DNA of 6,064 nucleotides from Ruminococcus sp. (lineage in GTDB: Bacteria; Bacillota; Clostridia; Oscillospirales; Ruminococcaceae), in assembly GCA_003446315.1 (NCBI GenBank), contig DMBA01000215.1, positions 1-6,064 of the forward strand, in the 5' to 3' direction. A program made the translations under genes and the position numbers. The notes beneath the pieces are model-generated. The model searched no databases. It saw only the letters and a list, made by a program, of their open reading frames with translations, and was not told the DNA's origin. How positions within the stretch are numbered: the first letter of the stretch is position 1; each line of letters begins with the position of its first letter. Shown in pieces: positions 5,768-6,064 of this stretch.

Positions 5768-6064
5768 TCAGGCGTTTTCCTTCAGGCGCTTCATAATCTC
5801 CTGATATGCTTCTTCCACGCCGCCCATATCTCTGCGGAAGCGGTCTTTATCGAGTTTCTCGTGGGTGGTAGAATCCCAGAAGCGGCAGGTATCGGGCGAG
5901 ATCTCATCTGCCAGCAGGATCTGACCGTGGAATCTGCCGAATTCGATCTTAAAGTCGATGAGGTCGATGTTCAGCTTCTTGAAGAAACCGAGCATAAACT
6001 CGTTGACCTTGAATGCATATTTTGCGATGGTATCGAGCTCCTCTTTTGTAGCAAGACCGAGTGC
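5768..6064 (-). CDS. purC: SAICAR synthetase, C-terminal part
   Basis: Eighth step: ATP-dependent joining of aspartate to CAIR, giving SAICAR, in the cytosol. Only the last 98 codons are in the window; the frame is open to the right edge, so the 5' portion lies outside. Visible blocks, counted from the first codon in view, are [18 protein letters not shown] (6-23), [20 protein letters not shown] (34-53), [10 protein letters not shown] (54-63) and [19 protein letters not shown] (71-89). They match the C-terminal half of E. coli-type PurC, including the DFK-EFG signature and the DE-SPD-R-WD block. It ends normally at TGA (5770-5768). It is the first gene seen in the operon and is followed by a 103-nt gap with a hairpin before purF. 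Confidence 0.96.
   Translation of the reverse strand, partial: ALGLATKEELDTIAKYAFKVNEFMLGFFKKLNIDLIDFKIEFGRFHGQILLADEISPDTCRFWDSTTHEKLDKDRFRRDMGGVEEAYQEIMKRLKENA

Noticed and set aside
1..6064. CRISPR array, tRNA, rRNA, insertion sequence or phage genes
   Set aside because: No regularly spaced repeats, no tRNA- or rRNA-like stretches and no transposase or integrase motifs were seen. The window is continuous purine operon.

Overview
The window is a stretch of a de novo purine biosynthesis operon, with every credible gene on the minus strand (transcription runs from high to low coordinates). It most resembles a Gram-positive, gut- or rumen-type member of Clostridia (Oscillospiraceae/Ruminococcus-like). 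The reasons are strong AGGAGG-type ribosome binding sites, moderately high GC, a PurF of the unusual 'MGG-FFG/IFG' type, and a split purH function made of a PurO-like IMP cyclohydrolase plus a free-standing AICAR transformylase. The taxonomic call is inference from remembered family resemblance, not from a search.

Layout in transcription order: C-terminal part of purC (SAICAR synthetase, 6064-5768); 103-nt gap with a GC-rich hairpin; purF homologue (5664-4264); a metallo-beta-lactamase-fold protein with a C-terminal membrane tail (4227-3487); 107-nt gap with a hairpin; purM (3379-2333); purN (2303-1650); a small signal-peptide plus single-TM protein overlapping purN by 4 nt (1653-1288); IMP cyclohydrolase of the PurO family (1236-508); and the first 156 codons of a stand-alone AICAR transformylase (470 to the left edge). 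Spacing is otherwise 29-51 nt, with no convincing terminator or internal promoter, so this looks like one transcript. No gap exceeds 107 nt.

Together the genes supply pathway steps 1 (PurF), 3 (PurN), 5 (PurM), 8 (PurC), 9 (AICAR transformylase) and 10 (IMP cyclohydrolase). PurD, PurL, PurE and PurB are not in the window.

The most interesting points are these. (i) The PurF homologue lacks the N-terminal nucleophilic Cys and the other glutamine-site residues, yet keeps the PRPP loop and four cysteines matching the Fe-S cluster ligands of B. subtilis PurF. (ii) Two accessory proteins of unknown function in the operon carry membrane anchors: the MBL-fold protein and the small protein. (iii) The last two steps are split between an archaeal-type cyclohydrolase and a transformylase resembling the C-terminal domain of animal ATIC. 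Two start codons are revised inward on the basis of ribosome binding sites (purF to 5664, the MBL gene to 4227).
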